Part shown: piece after piece, positions 42,066-50,565 of the stretch
How the letters are laid out: the number at the start of each line of letters is the position of its first letter
Numbering within the stretch: position 1 is the first letter of the stretch
Origin: Novosphingobium sp. RL4
GTDB taxonomy: Bacteria; Pseudomonadota; Alphaproteobacteria; Sphingomonadales; Sphingomonadaceae
DNA: 64,000 nucleotides
Assembly: GCF_035658495.1 (NCBI RefSeq)
Contig: NZ_CP141944.1
Span: forward strand, 2,506,001-2,570,000
Direction: 5' to 3'
Program-made: the position numbers and the translations under genes
The notes under the pieces: model-generated
Database searches by the model: none
What the model saw: only the letters and a program-made list of their open reading frames with translations
What the model was told of the DNA's origin: nothing

Positions 42066-44963
42066 ATGGCAACGCGCATGCTCATCGATGCGCGCCACCC
42101 GGAAGAAACGCGGGTGGCGGTACTCAAGGGAAATCGCATTGAAGAGTTCGATTTCGAATCAGCCGACAAGAAGCAGATAAAGGGCAACATCTACCTGGCG
42201 AAGGTCACCCGCGTGGAACCTTCGCTTCAGGCGGCCTTCGTCGATTTCGGCGGCAATCGTCACGGATTCCTCGCCTTCAGCGAAATTCATCCCGACTATT
42301 ACCAGATCCCCAAGGAGGACCGCGAGGCCCTGCTGGCGGAAGAAGCCGCCCATGCCGAGGAAGAAGCCGCCCTGCGCGCTTCCGAAGGCGATGACGAGGA
42401 CGAGGAAGGCGGCGAAGGCTACGACGACGGCGGCCTGACCGAGGTAGACACGTCCGAGAAGGACCATGTCGCCACGATCGAGGACGGCAACGTCGAGAAC
42501 GGCTTCGACAATGCCGAGGACGGCGAGGAAGAATCCGCCGACGAAAGCAACGGTGAGGCATCGGGCCGTGGTCGCCGCGGCCGTGGTCGCCGCCAGGGCG
42601 GCCGCAACTCGGGCCGTTCGAAGGAAGCCGATGACCTGCGTGCCCGCCGCATGGCGCTGCGTCGCCGCTACAAGATCCAGGACGTCATCCACCGCCGCCA
42701 GGTGCTGCTGGTGCAGGTCGTCAAGGAGGAGCGCGGCAACAAGGGCGCGGCCCTCACCACTTACCTCAGCCTCGCGGGCCGCTACTGCGTGCTCATGCCG
42801 AATTCGAGCCATGGCGGCGGCATCAGCCGCAAGATCAGCTCGGCCTCGGACCGCAAGCGCCTGAAGTCGATCATCGCCGAGCTCGACCTGCCGCGCTCGA
42901 TGGGCTGCATCGTCCGCACCGCCGGGCTCCAGCGCACCAAGACCGAAATCAAGCGTGACTTCGACTATCTCGCCCGCCTCTGGGACGAGCTGCGCGAAAT
43001 GACGATGCGCTCCGCCGCGCCGGCGCTGATCCACTCGGACAGCGATCTCATCAAGCGCGCGATCCGCGACATCTACAACCGCGACATCGAGGAAGTGATC
43101 GTCGAGGGCGAGGAAGGCTATCGCGCGGCGAAGGACTTCATGAAGCTCCTGATGCCGAGCCATGGCCGCAAGGTTAAGCCCTATGCCGATCCGGTGCCGC
43201 TGTTCCAGCGCTTCGGCGCCGAGGACCAGCTGACCGCGATGTACGATCCGGTCGTGCAGCTTCGCTCGGGCGGCTACATCGTCATCAACCCGACCGAAGC
43301 TCTGGTTTCGATCGACATCAACTCGGGCCGCGCCACCAAGGAGCACGGCATCGAGCAGACGGCGGTCGCCACCAACCTCGAAGCCGCGCAGGAAATCGCG
43401 CGCCAGCTTCGCCTGCGCGACATGGCCGGCCTCGTCGTCATCGACTTCATCGACATGGAGTACGGCTCCAACGTCCGCAAGGTCGAGAAGGCGGTCAAGG
43501 AAGCGCTCAAGAACGATCGCGCTCGCATCCAGGTCGGCCGCATTTCCAGCTTCGGCCTGATGGAAATGAGCCGCCAGCGCCTGCGTACCGGCGTTCTGGA
43601 AGCGACCACCCGCTCCTGCCCCCACTGCGACGGCACCGGTCTCGTCCGCACCGCCAGCTCGGCAGGCCTCTCGGCGCTGCGCCTCATCGAGGACGAAGCC
43701 GCCAAGGGCAAGGGCATCGTGGTTTCGCTCTTCGCGTCGACCGAAGCGGCCATCTACCTGCTCAACGCCAAGCGCACCGACCTGGCCGACATCGAGGACC
43801 GCTACGGCGTCAACGTCGAAGTGATCCCCGAGGGCGAGAACGAAGGTGCGAAGATGCGCGTCATCTCGTCGGGTCCGCGCAACGAGTTCGTGCCCCGCTT
43901 CGATCCGATCGCCGAAGACGTCGAGGATGATTTCATCGACGAGGAAGAGGAAGAGCTCGAGGAAGAGAACGAGCGCGAGGAAGCGCGCGAGCGTGGTGAC
44001 GACGGTGAAGGCGGTTCGCGCCGCAAGCGCCGCAAGCGCCGCCGTGGCCGTGGCCGCGATCGCCGCGACGAGCAGGGTTCGGACGAAACCTCCGAGGACG
44101 ATGCCGAGGCAGAGACCGAAGAAGGCGAAGCCGAGAGCGACGCCGATGCCGACGCAACCGAGGAAGGCGCTGCGCCGGCAGCCGAGGGTGACGAATCGGA
44201 TGCGCCGCGCAAGCGTCGCCGCCGTGGTGGCCGCCGCCGGCGTGGACGTCGTGGTGACGAAAACGGCGAGAACGGTTTCGCATCCGAAGCCGGTGACGAA
44301 GGCACCGAAGAAGGCACCGAAGCGGAAGCTCCTGCCGAAGTGGTCGCCGAAGTCGTCGTAGCGGCAGAGCCTGTCGTGACCGCCGAGGAAGCTCCCGCCA
44401 AGCCGAAGCGCAGCCGCCGCAAGAAGGCCGACACTGCAGAGGCAGTTGCCGAGGCTCCGGCCGAAGCCGCAGTCGAGCCGGTTGCCGCCGAAGCCGAGGA
44501 AGCTCCCGCCAAGCCGAAGCGCACTCGTCGCAAGAAGGCCGACACCGCAGAGGCAGTTGCCGAGGCTCCGGCCGAAGCCGCAGTCGAGCCGGTTGCCGCC
44601 GAAGCGGAGGAAGCTCCCGCCAAGCCAAAGCGCACCCGTCGCAAGAAGGCCGACACCGCAGAAGCGGAAGAGGCTCCGGCAGCAGCACCTGCCAAGACGG
44701 CGACCAAGGCGGCAAAGGCTCCGGCCAGGTCCCGTTCGGCTACCAAGCCCGCCGAGGGCGAGGAAGCTGCTGAAAAGCCGAAGCGCACCCGTCGCAAGAA
44801 GGCCGAGCCGGCAACCGAAGTCGCGGCCGCGGCAGAGGAACCGGCAGTAACCGCCCCGGCGAACGATGAGTTCGCCGCTGAAGCCTCGAACGGCGAAGAT
44901 GGCGACTCGGCCGAACAGGGCGGTCCGCGTCGCGGCTGGTGGCAGCGCACCTTCGGCAACTGA
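42066..44963 (+). CDS. rne: Ribonuclease E
   Basis: Endoribonuclease central to mRNA decay and rRNA processing, 965 residues. Visible in order: the S1 domain starting near residue 35 (NIYLAKVTRVEPSLQAAFVDFG), which is interrupted by a highly acidic insertion (about residues 100-165); the catalytic domain with the metal-binding Asp residues in SIDINSGRAT and VVIDFIDM; the zinc-link CPHCDGTG; and a disordered tail with an acidic stretch, an Arg-rich stretch (RRKRRKRRRGRGRDRR) and tandem AKPKRTRRKKADTAEA repeats. The tail is the likely RNA-binding and degradosome platform. The ATG at 42066 has GGAGAATACACA before it. The acidic S1 insertion is also known in other alphaproteobacteria. Confidence 0.96.
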   Translation: MATRMLIDARHPEETRVAVLKGNRIEEFDFESADKKQIKGNIYLAKVTRVEPSLQAAFVDFGGNRHGFLAFSEIHPDYYQIPKEDREALLAEEAAHAEEEAALRASEGDDEDEEGGEGYDDGGLTEVDTSEKDHVATIEDGNVENGFDNAEDGEEESADESNGEASGRGRRGRGRRQGGRNSGRSKEADDLRARRMALRRRYKIQDVIHRRQVLLVQVVKEERGNKGAALTTYLSLAGRYCVLMPNSSHGGGISRKISSASDRKRLKSIIAELDLPRSMGCIVRTAGLQRTKTEIKRDFDYLARLWDELREMTMRSAAPALIHSDSDLIKRAIRDIYNRDIEEVIVEGEEGYRAAKDFMKLLMPSHGRKVKPYADPVPLFQRFGAEDQLTAMYDPVVQLRSGGYIVINPTEALVSIDINSGRATKEHGIEQTAVATNLEAAQEIARQLRLRDMAGLVVIDFIDMEYGSNVRKVEKAVKEALKNDRARIQVGRISSFGLMEMSRQRLRTGVLEATTRSCPHCDGTGLVRTASSAGLSALRLIEDEAAKGKGIVVSLFASTEAAIYLLNAKRTDLADIEDRYGVNVEVIPEGENEGAKMRVISSGPRNEFVPRFDPIAEDVEDDFIDEEEEELEEENEREEARERGDDGEGGSRRKRRKRRRGRGRDRRDEQGSDETSEDDAEAETEEGEAESDADADATEEGAAPAAEGDESDAPRKRRRRGGRRRRGRRGDENGENGFASEAGDEGTEEGTEAEAPAEVVAEVVVAAEPVVTAEEAPAKPKRSRRKKADTAEAVAEAPAEAAVEPVAAEAEEAPAKPKRTRRKKADTAEAVAEAPAEAAVEPVAAEAEEAPAKPKRTRRKKADTAEAEEAPAAAPAKTATKAAKAPARSRSATKPAEGEEAAEKPKRTRRKKAEPATEVAAAAEEPAVTAPANDEFAAEASNGEDGDSAEQGGPRRGWWQRTFGN
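44385..44666 (+). repeat. In-frame 111-bp tandem repeat in the rne tail
   Basis: Units start at 44385, 44496 and 44607, a constant 111-bp period (37 residues); the third unit is cut after about 20 residues, and a fourth, degenerate copy of the basic core follows near 44770. Each encodes a basic KPKRTRRKK block and an Ala/Glu-rich spacer. Near-identical units suggest recent duplication and likely length variation between strains. Confidence 0.9.
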
Positions 44964-45018
44964 CGAAGGCGTGCCGCGGGAAAGAACCTGAAAAGGTCTT
45001 TCCCAGGCCCAGGATCAA

Positions 45019-45050
45019 AGGCCTCGCACGGAAACGTGCGGGGCCTTTTT
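45019..45050 (+). terminator. Rho-independent terminator after rne
   Basis: AGGCCTCGCACG, a GAAA tetraloop and CGTGCGGGGCCT (12 bp, one G-U pair) are followed by TTTT, about 55 bp past the rne stop. Confidence 0.93.
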
Positions 45051-45238
45051 CCTGTGTTCGATGCAGCGGGAAGTCGGCCAGGATGCATTTCCGGCACGCC
45101 ATCCGACCGACGATGCAAGCCATCGAAGGGCCGAAACCGCAATTCCACTGACACTGGCCCTTGCCCCGCGCGACTGAATCGCTAAGGGGACTTTCAGTCG
45201 CGGTTCATGCCGCAGTGCAAGATCACGGGGATTTCTTC

Positions 45239-46018
45239 ATGGCGACCTTCACCCTCCCGGCCAACAGCAAGATCAAGAAGCAGGGCAACGTCCACAAGGC
45301 CGAGGGCGCCGCGCGCGTGAAGAAGTTCACCGTCTACCGCTACGACCCGGACTCGGGGCAGAACCCGCGCTACGACACGTTCGAGATCGATCTCGACAAT
45401 TGCGGCCCGATGGTTCTCGACGCGCTCATCAAGATGAAGAGCGAACAGGACCCCAGCCTGACGTTCCGCCGTTCGTGCCGCGAAGGCATCTGCGGTTCCT
45501 GCGCGATGAACCTCAACGGCAAGAACGGCCTCGCCTGCACCACCGCGATCGAGGATCTCAAGGGCGATATCCGCATCACCCCGCTGCCGCACATGGAAGT
45601 CATCAAGGACCTCGTCCCCGACTTCACGCATTTCTACGCGCAGTACGCCTCGATCCGCCCCTGGCTGCAAACGGTTTCGACCACGCCCGGCAAGGAGCGC
45701 CTGCAGAGCCCCGAACAGCGCGAAAAGCTGGACGGCCTCTACGAATGCATCCTGTGCGCCTGCTGCTCGACCTCCTGCCCGAGCTACTGGTGGAACTCCG
45801 ACAAGTTCCTCGGCCCGGCGATCCTGCTCCAGGCCTATCGCTGGCTGGCCGACAGCCGCGACGAGATGACCGGCGAGCGCCTTGACGAGCTGGAAGATCC
45901 CTTCCGTCTCTATCGCTGCCACACCATCATGAACTGCGCCAACGTCTGCCCCAAGGGCCTGTCGCCGGCGCGCGCCATCGCCGAAATCAAGAAGATGCAG
46001 GCCGAGCGCCAGGTCTGA
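45239..46018 (+). CDS. sdhB: Succinate dehydrogenase iron-sulfur subunit
   Basis: SdhB carries electrons from the flavoprotein to quinone in complex II on the inner face of the membrane. All three clusters' Cys are seen: CREGICGSC...LAC ([2Fe-2S]), [16 protein letters not shown] ([4Fe-4S]) and [15 protein letters not shown] ([3Fe-4S]). About 259 residues from the ATG at 45239 ([16 protein letters not shown]). The partners sdhC, sdhD and sdhA are not adjacent; upstream is rne with its terminator and downstream a thioesterase. So this subunit has been separated from the other genes or they lie elsewhere. Confidence 0.96.
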   Translation: MATFTLPANSKIKKQGNVHKAEGAARVKKFTVYRYDPDSGQNPRYDTFEIDLDNCGPMVLDALIKMKSEQDPSLTFRRSCREGICGSCAMNLNGKNGLACTTAIEDLKGDIRITPLPHMEVIKDLVPDFTHFYAQYASIRPWLQTVSTTPGKERLQSPEQREKLDGLYECILCACCSTSCPSYWWNSDKFLGPAILLQAYRWLADSRDEMTGERLDELEDPFRLYRCHTIMNCANVCPKGLSPARAIAEIKKMQAERQV

Positions 46019-46053
46019 GCCTCCCGGCTCGATCACCGGCAAGCGAATCCCAC

Positions 46054-46512
46054 GTGTCGTCCGATACAGCATTCATCCATGAGCCGGCTCCGGGGAACCC
46101 GGGCTGGCTTACCTGGAACCTTGAAGACGACACCCGCTTCAATGCGGTGGGCCTCGGCCCGATGATCATCAGGCGCGAAGGCGAGCGTAGTGCCCGCGTC
46201 CGCCTGATCGATCTCGAAACGCGCCACAGCAACATGCACGGCAACGTGCATGGCGGCGTCACCCTTGCCTTCATCGACGTTGCCATGTTCGCGACGATGT
46301 TCTGCGTCCTGGGCGCCGAAGTCACGGGCTCCGTTACGCTGGACCTCCACAACCAGTTTATCGGTGCCGGCCGCATCGGCGCGCCGCTGGACGTGGTATG
46401 CGAGGTCATGCGCGAAACCGGCCGCCTCGTGTTCCTTCGCGGAACCGCCGAACAGGGTGACAACCTCGTGTCGAGCTTCGTCGGCACCCTGCGCAAGCCG
46501 AGCCAGCGATGA
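46054..46512 (+). CDS. PaaI-like hotdog-fold thioesterase
   Basis: A 152-residue hotdog protein that likely hydrolyses acyl-CoA. The core HSNMHGNVHGGVTLAFIDVAMF matches the PaaI pattern (N-x-x-G-x-x-H-G-G then D near the helix), followed by the strand VTLDLHNQFIGAG. It starts with GTG at 46054, 35 bp after sdhB, and its stop overlaps the zapE start (ATGA), so sdhB, this gene and zapE form an operon. Substrate unknown. Confidence 0.85.
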   Translation: MSSDTAFIHEPAPGNPGWLTWNLEDDTRFNAVGLGPMIIRREGERSARVRLIDLETRHSNMHGNVHGGVTLAFIDVAMFATMFCVLGAEVTGSVTLDLHNQFIGAGRIGAPLDVVCEVMRETGRLVFLRGTAEQGDNLVSSFVGTLRKPSQR

Positions 46513-47624
46513 CCGCGATGCTCGAACGCTACGAAGCTCTTGTAGCCACCGGCGAACTGCGCTCCGACCCCGAGCAGGCGGCCGCGGCGGAACGGCTCAA
46601 CCAGCTTCAGCGCGAAGTCTACAAGGCGCAGACATCCACCGGCTTCCTCGGCAAGCTGCTCGGCAAGAAGGCCCCTCCCCCGCGCGGTCTCTACATGTGG
46701 GGCGGTGTGGGGCGCGGCAAGTCGATGCTGATGGACCTGTTCCACCAAACCCTCGACATCGAGGAAAAGCGCAGAATCCACTTCCATGCCTTCATGCTGG
46801 AAGTCCATGCGCTGCTACGCGAGGAACGCCGCAAGGAAAGCGGCGATCCGATCCCGCCGGTGGCGACCACCATCGCGCGCAACGTCAAGGTCTTGGCCTT
46901 CGACGAAATGGTCGTGAACAATTCCGCCGACGCCATGATCATGAGCCGGCTGTTCACCCATCTCATCCTCGACGAGGGCGTGACGATCGTCACCACGTCG
47001 AACCGCGCGCCCAAGGACCTCTACAAGAACGGCCTCAACCGCGAGCACTTCCTGCCCTTCATTGCGCTGATCGAGAAGGAACTGGACGTTCTGACGCTCA
47101 ATGGCCCGACGGACTACCGCCTGCACCGCCTCGGCGGCATGGCGACCTGGCACTACCCGCTAGGAGAGCCGGCGACCGAGCAGGTTCGAGAGGCATTCTA
47201 CCGCCTGACCGACTATCCTCCAGAGGACAGCGACCACGTTCCGTCGGCCGAGCTCGACGTCGGCGGCGGGCGTATGCTGCACGTACCCAAGAGCCTCAAG
47301 GGCGTTGGCGTGTTCAGCTTCAAGCGCCTGTGCGGCGAAGCGCGCGGCGCGGCGGACTATCTTGCAATCGCACGCGCCTATCACACCGTCATTCTGGTGG
47401 GCATACCCCGGATGGGGCCGGATCGCCGGAACGAGGCCGCGCGCTTCGTGACTCTGATCGATGCGCTTTACGAGAACAAGGTGAAGCTGATCGCGGCGGC
47501 GGATGCCTCGCCTGAGGAACTTTACGAAGCGGGCGATGGCCACTTCGAATTCGAGCGCACGGTAAGCCGTCTCAACGAGATGCAGAGCGCCGATTACCTC
47601 GCCATGGGCCACGGCGAAGACTGA
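46509..47624 (+). CDS. zapE: Cell division protein ZapE (AFG1-like ATPase)
   Basis: A 371-residue AAA+ ATPase with a Walker A GGVGRGKSMLMD and Walker B LAFDEMVVNN, and the family end segment PRMGPDRRNEAARFVTLIDALYENKVKL. ZapE affects Z-ring stability in E. coli; in eukaryotes the homologue AFG1 acts in mitochondrial protein quality control. Start ATGA overlaps the thioesterase stop. The function in this organism is inferred from the family. Confidence 0.92.
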   Translation: MTAMLERYEALVATGELRSDPEQAAAAERLNQLQREVYKAQTSTGFLGKLLGKKAPPPRGLYMWGGVGRGKSMLMDLFHQTLDIEEKRRIHFHAFMLEVHALLREERRKESGDPIPPVATTIARNVKVLAFDEMVVNNSADAMIMSRLFTHLILDEGVTIVTTSNRAPKDLYKNGLNREHFLPFIALIEKELDVLTLNGPTDYRLHRLGGMATWHYPLGEPATEQVREAFYRLTDYPPEDSDHVPSAELDVGGGRMLHVPKSLKGVGVFSFKRLCGEARGAADYLAIARAYHTVILVGIPRMGPDRRNEAARFVTLIDALYENKVKLIAAADASPEELYEAGDGHFEFERTVSRLNEMQSADYLAMGHGED

Positions 47625-47648
47625 AAAGTTAACGATTTGCGAATCAGT

Positions 47649-47688
47649 CGTTAATGGAAATGCGCTTGAGGGCGCGCTTCCGTTAACG
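47649..47688 (+). terminator. Large hairpin downstream of zapE (U-less)
   Basis: CGTTAATGGAAATGCGC, loop TTGAGG, GCGCGCTTCCGTTAACG: 17 positions with one mismatch and two G-U pairs. A second GTTAACG/CGTTAA arm begins at 47628, so an alternative smaller stem sharing CGTTAA is possible. No U-tract. Confidence 0.5.
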
Positions 47689-47744
47689 GATTTGCACGCC
47701 TGCGCTTCAGCACCCAGCCCCAGACCCAGCCCTCGCAAGGCAAT

Positions 47745-47779
47745 AAAAAACGCCCGATTTCCAATAGTGGAAAGGGCGT
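47745..47779 (-). terminator. Rho-independent terminator on the minus strand
   Basis: On the minus strand ACGCCC-TTTCCA, loop CTAT, TGGAAA-TC-GGGCGT followed by a T-run (TTTTTT). It lies about 250 bp past the CHASE2-EAL stop, so it ends either that gene's long 3' UTR or a separate small RNA. Confidence 0.85.
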
Positions 47780-47910
47780 GGCTGGCGGCCGCATCAGTGG
47801 CCTTATCTATCAATTTTTAGCGGATTTCCGCCAATTTTTCTTGAATTCGGAAAGAGTATATGCGGCGTTTCGAAGAAGAGTTCCACGAAACGCCGCATAC
47901 GATTTGGTGA

Positions 47911-47946
47911 TTAGCGGCCGTAGCTGCCCCAGTACCAGCTGTACAT
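47911..47946 (-). CDS. Micro-ORF, 11 codons, Tyr/Trp-rich (leader-peptide-like)
   Basis: ATG TAC AGC TGG TAC TGG GGC AGC TAC GGC CGC TAA gives MYSWYWGSYGR, with three Tyr and two Trp in 11 residues. A GGGG-rich Shine-Dalgarno-like stretch (ATGGGGTAATGAT) precedes it with about 7 nt spacing. A 14-bp hairpin begins about 10 nt after the stop, as in ribosome-controlled attenuators, but no gene follows before the terminator. It could be a regulatory peptide on a small RNA. Whether it is translated is unknown. Confidence 0.35.
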   Translation of the reverse strand: MYSWYWGSYGR

Positions 47947-47990
47947 ATCATTACCCCATGTGAACCGCCGCTATTTTGCGGCTGCCGACA

Positions 47991-48019
47991 TGGATAACAA
48001 CAGGTTAAGAAGTCATCAA
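47991..48019 (-). promoter_or_regulatory. Candidate sigma-70 type promoter for the putative small RNA
   Basis: TTGATG, 17-bp spacer, TATCCA on the minus strand, directly after the CHASE2-EAL stop. The -10 box is a poor match. A GGTTAAGAAGTC/GACTTTTTTAACC stem (48003-48032) overlaps the -35 box and could also be the end of the EAL transcript. Confidence 0.3.
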
Positions 48020-48026
48020 GACTTTT

Positions 48027-50327
48027 TTAACCAGTTCGTCTGGGCTCCCTCCCCACGATTTGCGTGAGCAAATCCCGGAATGGTACGGGCCGGCTGACAT
48101 AGTACCCCTGAATGGCGTCGCACCGCATGGTCCGCAGGATGTCGAGTGCGGCCTGAGTCTCCACACCCTCGGCCACGACGACCCGGTCCTGTGAATGCGC
48201 CATCTCGATGATCGACTGGACGAGCAGGAGGTCTTCCTTGTTTCCTTCCATCGCCTGGATGAACACCTTGTCGATCTTGACCTCGGTGGCAGGCAGATAA
48301 CGCAGGTAGTCGATCGTCGCGTTCCCGGTGCCGAAATCGTCAATCGACAGCTGGACGCCGGACTGCACGAGCTTCTGGAGCATCTGGAACGTGCGCGAGC
48401 TGCGGTCGAGACGATCCGTCTCGGTGATCTCCAGGATCAGCTTGTCCGCAGGCAGGCCGTACGTTTCCAGGATTTCGGCGATCAGGCCGGGCAGGCCGGG
48501 ATTACGAAGCAACTGAGCCGAAATGTTGACCGACATGGTCATGTCGAAACCGTTGCGCCGCAGTTCGACGGCGGAACGCACGGCATCGTCGATGACAAAG
48601 CGCGTGATGCGCTCGATCCGGTGGAACTCCTCGGCGATGCGGATGAACTTGTCCGGACTGATCGGACCGCGCTCCGGGTGAGTCCAGCGCACCAGCGCCT
48701 CGGCCCCGGTCACGCGGTTGCTCGCCACGTCGAGCTTGGGCTGATAGGCCACCCAGACCTCGCCATTGTCGATGGCGCGATCGAGCTGGGTCAGCAGCGA
48801 GATTTCCCACTGCGCCTCATGCTTGCGGCTGTCGAACTTGTAGACCAGTTCGTCGTTTCGCACGGCCTCCTCGGCTGACTGCATCGCACTGGCGACGCGG
48901 CTGGATACCGGGCGATCGAATTCCGAATCGATACCGCAGTTGAACGAGAGATCGATGTCGAGCCCGCCCACCTGGATCCCGTTCTGCACGATCCGGTGGA
49001 GGCCTTCGAGGTTCTCGAACAGATCGAAAGTGCTGCGGATCGTGGAGAGCCACATGAACATCCCGCCCTCGTGGTAAACCACGACTTCGCTGTCGCTGAT
49101 GCGGATGCGACGGACGATCTCGTTCGCGACTTGCGCCTCCACGTGTTCGGCGAAGCTGCCGATGATCGCGCCGTAATTGCGGATCTGAAGCGCCACGAGG
49201 ATCCGGCTCGAAACCGCGTCGTATTTGCGCAGCACCTGCACGCTGGGAAGGCCCGAGCCCGAGTTTGTCTCTCCGGCGACTTCGACACGGTCGAGGTTGC
49301 GCATGCGGAACACGGCTACGGTGGCCATCGCGATGGCCGGGAATACATCCACCTGGACGCGGAAATGATCCAGCATCAGCGGGAACAGGATAAGCACGAC
49401 AACGAGGCCGCTGAAGCGATAGATGTCCAGCACGCGCCCGCGCCCAACACCCGTCACGATGACGACCAGCGCCAGCAGGAACGGGGGAATCCATCCCAGG
49501 ACGAACGGCACCCCGTCCTTCAGGGTCTCTGCCGCGATGGCATGGAAGTAGCCGCCGGGAACATAACCCTGCATCGGCAGCGTATGGACGTCGTGGAACA
49601 CCTCGGCGCTCGGCGCGATGATGATGTCCCTGCCGCGCACCGATTTCGGATCGAAGCGGCCCATCAGCACATCCACATAGCTGGCTGTCGGGATCGTCTT
49701 GTAATCGATCGAATAGTCCGGCTTGTAGACCGAGGACGTGCCTTCCTGCACGTCGGCGATCTTCGCCGAAAGGCTCGGGATGACACCGATCGGACTGTCG
49801 GACGCGAACGGGAAGCTCGTGCTGAGATTGAACGGATGGTCCAGGGCCAGCAGCGAAACCGCGCCGGCATCCTTTCTCAATCCCCGCGAAGGAATGACCG
49901 AGGCGTAATTGCCCATCGCGCCGTCCTTGCTGGGCATCGCGCCCAGGAAAACTCGTCCGCGATATTTGGCGAAAGTCGCAAGAAGTTCGTCGCGGCCGAC
50001 GGTTTTCTCGTGATCGTTCAGGAAGCGGTCGAAGAAGACCCGCTTCGCGCCGGCATCCATCAGATTGCGGATTACCTGGGCATCGTTCGCACGCGAAACG
50101 TCGAGGACCTCGAGTTCCTCAAGCGTCTTTCCGTCCTGCAGGACCATGACGATCTCGCCCTTGGACGGGTGCATGCGAAGCCATGTCCGGCCATTGACCA
50201 GAATGTCCTCCAGAGGGAGGCCTGCGCCGGTAACGCCCAGAAACACGCCGGTCAGCACCGCCCAGAAGACGATCCTGAATCTGGCGCTCTTCCAGACTTT
50301 GGCAGCCCGCGCGCCGAGGTCAGACAT
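48027..50327 (-). CDS. CHASE2 - degenerate GGDEF - EAL cyclic-di-GMP phosphodiesterase
   Basis: A 766-residue signalling protein. An N-terminal membrane segment (IVFWAVLTGVFLGVTGAGL) precedes a CHASE2-like periplasmic sensor to about residue 280, then two or three membrane helices (LLALVVIVTGV, LVVVLILFPLML), a GGDEF-like domain without its active site (YHEGGMFMW at the GGDEF position) and an EAL domain with EALVRWTHP, ITETD, DDFGTG and the terminal KIDKVFI and EGVETQ segments. The EAL motif is intact, so phosphodiesterase activity is plausible. It lies just downstream of the exopolysaccharide operon on the same strand, with a gap of about 240 bp. Confidence 0.88.
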   Translation of the reverse strand: MSDLGARAAKVWKSARFRIVFWAVLTGVFLGVTGAGLPLEDILVNGRTWLRMHPSKGEIVMVLQDGKTLEELEVLDVSRANDAQVIRNLMDAGAKRVFFDRFLNDHEKTVGRDELLATFAKYRGRVFLGAMPSKDGAMGNYASVIPSRGLRKDAGAVSLLALDHPFNLSTSFPFASDSPIGVIPSLSAKIADVQEGTSSVYKPDYSIDYKTIPTASYVDVLMGRFDPKSVRGRDIIIAPSAEVFHDVHTLPMQGYVPGGYFHAIAAETLKDGVPFVLGWIPPFLLALVVIVTGVGRGRVLDIYRFSGLVVVLILFPLMLDHFRVQVDVFPAIAMATVAVFRMRNLDRVEVAGETNSGSGLPSVQVLRKYDAVSSRILVALQIRNYGAIIGSFAEHVEAQVANEIVRRIRISDSEVVVYHEGGMFMWLSTIRSTFDLFENLEGLHRIVQNGIQVGGLDIDLSFNCGIDSEFDRPVSSRVASAMQSAEEAVRNDELVYKFDSRKHEAQWEISLLTQLDRAIDNGEVWVAYQPKLDVASNRVTGAEALVRWTHPERGPISPDKFIRIAEEFHRIERITRFVIDDAVRSAVELRRNGFDMTMSVNISAQLLRNPGLPGLIAEILETYGLPADKLILEITETDRLDRSSRTFQMLQKLVQSGVQLSIDDFGTGNATIDYLRYLPATEVKIDKVFIQAMEGNKEDLLLVQSIIEMAHSQDRVVVAEGVETQAALDILRTMRCDAIQGYYVSRPVPFRDLLTQIVGREPRRTG

Positions 50328-50565
50328 GATGGCCTCGCAAACTCATCCCCTCTTCGTCCCTTCGCAGGATACGGCCTCCCTTCACGGAAAGCGTCCGCAT
50401 TTCAATCATGTACTGGCGACCTGCTATGTTCATGCACGTCCTGCGAATGACGTTTCGATGCCGGGTTAGAGCAAAGGTCCTAAGAATAGGTTAGGTTAAC
50501 AAGGCTTCACGATCGAATTCGCGTAACCCTGCTAGCCCGCATTCAAGCCGGGCGCAGCGGCGAAA

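Larger units (their letters stand above)
47745..47984 (-). ncRNA. Putative small RNA (about 240 nt) with a micro-ORF and a 14-bp hairpin
   Basis: No gene on either strand fits 47689-48026, yet the minus strand shows a promoter-like pair (TTGATG at 48019-48014, 17-bp spacer, TATCCA at 47996-47991), a small GCCGC/GCGGC stem (47967-47982), an 11-codon micro-ORF, a perfect 14-bp stem (TATGCGGCGTTTCG with CGAAACGCCGCATA, loop of 13, 47859-47899) and a strong terminator. The exact 5' end is a guess. It could also be a processed 3' UTR of the CHASE2-EAL mRNA. I do not recognise the RNA family. Confidence 0.45.

Noticed and set aside
41524-42072. Several open frames in the rne upstream gap
   Set aside because: No ribosome sites or family signatures, and overlapping in both directions; better read as leader or regulatory DNA.
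42159-43625. Minus-strand frame of about 488 codons inside rne
   Set aside because: Antisense of the RNase E catalytic domain; no recognisable protein sequence.
47778-47963. Plus-strand frame of 61 codons over the putative small RNA
   Set aside because: Runs opposite the micro-ORF and the 14-bp hairpin; no ribosome binding site and no family similarity seen.
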